DNA of 6,902 nt from Thermoplasmatota archaeon (lineage in GTDB: Bacteria; Pseudomonadota; Gammaproteobacteria; Burkholderiales; Thiobacillaceae), in assembly GCA_023475455.1 (NCBI GenBank), contig JAMCVR010000211.1:1-6902 (forward strand), in the 5' to 3' direction. The position numbers were made by a program, and so were the translations under genes. Shown here one piece after another: positions 6,329-6,902 of this stretch. The notes under the pieces were generated by a model. The model did no database searches, was not told the origin of the DNA, and saw nothing but the letters and a program-made list of their open reading frames with translations. Position 1 is the first letter of the stretch, and each line of letters starts with the position of its first letter.

Positions 6329-6902
6329 ACGCGCTGCCCCTGAGCGAAGCGGGCGTCGCCGTCTGGCTGTTCGCCTTCGCCCGCCTCGCCGGATGGGCGC
6401 TGTTCGATCCCCTGACCGGCCGCCTTCCGGTATTGATTCGTTTGGCGCTGGCCGCCGTGCTGGCCGCCGTGCTGGCGCCGGGCCTGACGATCGAGTCCAT
6501 CGGCCCCTTCACCGTGCAGGGCCTGCTGGCTTTGAGCCTGGAAGCGGTGTGGGGCGCGGCGCTGGCGCTCTGCGTGTGGCTGGTGTTTGCCGCGGTGAGC
6601 GAATCTGGTGCTGATGGGGCTGGCGGTGTTGCTGACGGTTTTCGTGATGTCGCCGGCGTTGAAGACCATCGATGCCGAGGCTTACCAGCCCTATCTTGCC
6701 GGGGCCATGAGCTTCAACGACGCCGCCGAACAAGCCGCGCAGCCGCTGAAAACCTTCATGCTGCGGCAGACCCGGGCCGAGGACCTGAGCCTGTTTATCG
6801 AGGGTGGCACCGAAGGCGACAAGACCATCGACCCCAAACAGGTGGAGAGCGTCCCGCTCGCCGCGCTGGCGCCGGCTTTCCTCACCAGCGAACTCAAGAC
6901 CG
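6325..6902 (+). CDS. fliR: Flagellar export gate protein FliR, N-terminal part, broken at 6599/6600 and fused out of frame to repeated fliP sequence
   Basis: FliR completes the FliPQR gate and contacts FlhB. The ATG at 6325 overlaps the fliQ stop by four bases. Residues 1-91 look like a normal FliR start: WLFAFARLAGWALFDPLTGR (14-33), RLALAAVLAAVLAPGL (39-54) and LALCVWLVFAAV (80-91). Family members continue from FAAV into a segment like AGELIGLQMG. Here, within codon 92 (6598-6600), the DNA changes to the fliP repeat, read in a different frame from fliP (ESGADGAGGVADGF and on). No stop occurs before the window ends, so the frame is open for 192 codons, but the part after residue 92 is low in hydrophobic residues, rich in Arg, and not FliR. 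Either an assembly fault or a real duplication joint explains this; the genuine gene is normally about 260 residues. Confidence 0.85.
   Translation, partial: MNALPLSEAGVAVWLFAFARLAGWALFDPLTGRLPVLIRLALAAVLAAVLAPGLTIESIGPFTVQGLLALSLEAVWGAALALCVWLVFAAVSESGADGAGGVADGFRDVAGVEDHRCRGLPALSCRGHELQRRRRTSRAAAENLHAAADPGRGPEPVYRGWHRRRQDHRPQTGGERPARRAGAGFPHQRTQD
6451..6474 (+). repeat. 12-base perfect tandem repeat in fliR
   Basis: GCCGCCGTGCTG occurs twice in direct succession and encodes AAVLAAVL in a membrane helix. It keeps the frame. It is the kind of short repeat that arises easily in GC-rich hydrophobic coding sequence. Confidence 0.8.
6600..6902 (+). repeat. 303-base direct repeat, copy 2 (after the break in fliR)
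   Basis: This copy is identical to 5564-5866 with no substitution or gap found. It begins in codon 92 of fliR and runs to the last base of the window. Only one base (C) is shared at the left joint, so there is no useful microhomology. Perfect identity indicates either a very recent duplication or an assembly artefact. Confidence 0.97.
6602..6902 (+). pseudogene. fliP: Internal fragment of fliP (residues 85-184), second copy
   Basis: In the frame starting at 6602 the repeat re-encodes FliP residues N85 to T184 exactly, without the first 84 residues, signal segment, start codon or ribosome binding site. It cannot make a working FliP on its own. If the duplication is real and continues beyond the window, the rest of fliP would follow. 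Confidence 0.8.

Noticed and set aside
5131..6669. Antisense open frame of 512 codons across fliO-fliP-fliQ-fliR
   Set aside because: It spans four recognised genes on the other strand and is low-complexity (Gln, His, Arg). Its start lies in repeat copy 2, and the same N-terminus recurs for another antisense frame in copy 1, which only reflects the duplication.

Overview
The window is one continuous stretch of a flagellar export/basal-body operon, all on the + strand, in the order fliF (3' part)-fliG-fliH-fliI-fliJ-unknown small gene-fliO-fliP-fliQ-fliR (5' part). The DNA is very GC-rich with GC-ending codons. The gene order, the presence of fliO and the protein sequences point to a Gram-negative pseudomonadote, most likely a beta- or gammaproteobacterium; the genus cannot be told from the sequence.

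Layout: 1-1133 end of the MS-ring gene fliF; 1130-2095 rotor gene fliG; 2092-2685 fliH, 2682-4079 fliI and 4076-4528 fliJ (cytosolic ATPase complex); 4528-4989 a 153-residue protein not recognised with confidence, sitting where fliK/L/M/N lie in many operons; 4982-5317 fliO, 5314-6054 fliP, 6074-6328 fliQ, 6325-6599 start of fliR (membrane export gate). Nearly every junction is a 1-8 base stop/start overlap, so the genes are probably co-transcribed and translationally coupled. There is no non-coding stretch above 19 bases, and I see no internal promoter or terminator, RNA gene, CRISPR array or mobile element.

Two things stand out. First, bases 6600-6902 repeat bases 5564-5866 (inside fliP) with no difference that I could find over 303 bases. 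The repeat begins inside codon 92 of fliR and runs to the window edge, so fliR is broken off and fused out of frame to a piece of fliP. This is either an assembly error at a sequence end or the junction of a tandem duplication with a 1036-base unit. Second, the rotor proteins are atypical. FliG keeps only two of the five charged torque-helix positions known from E. coli and has an altered EHPQ motif. FliF lacks most of the long insertion in its third ring-building domain. fliK, fliL, fliM and fliN are absent from their usual places. Together these suggest a divergent, possibly secondary, flagellar system rather than a standard primary one; that is an inference.
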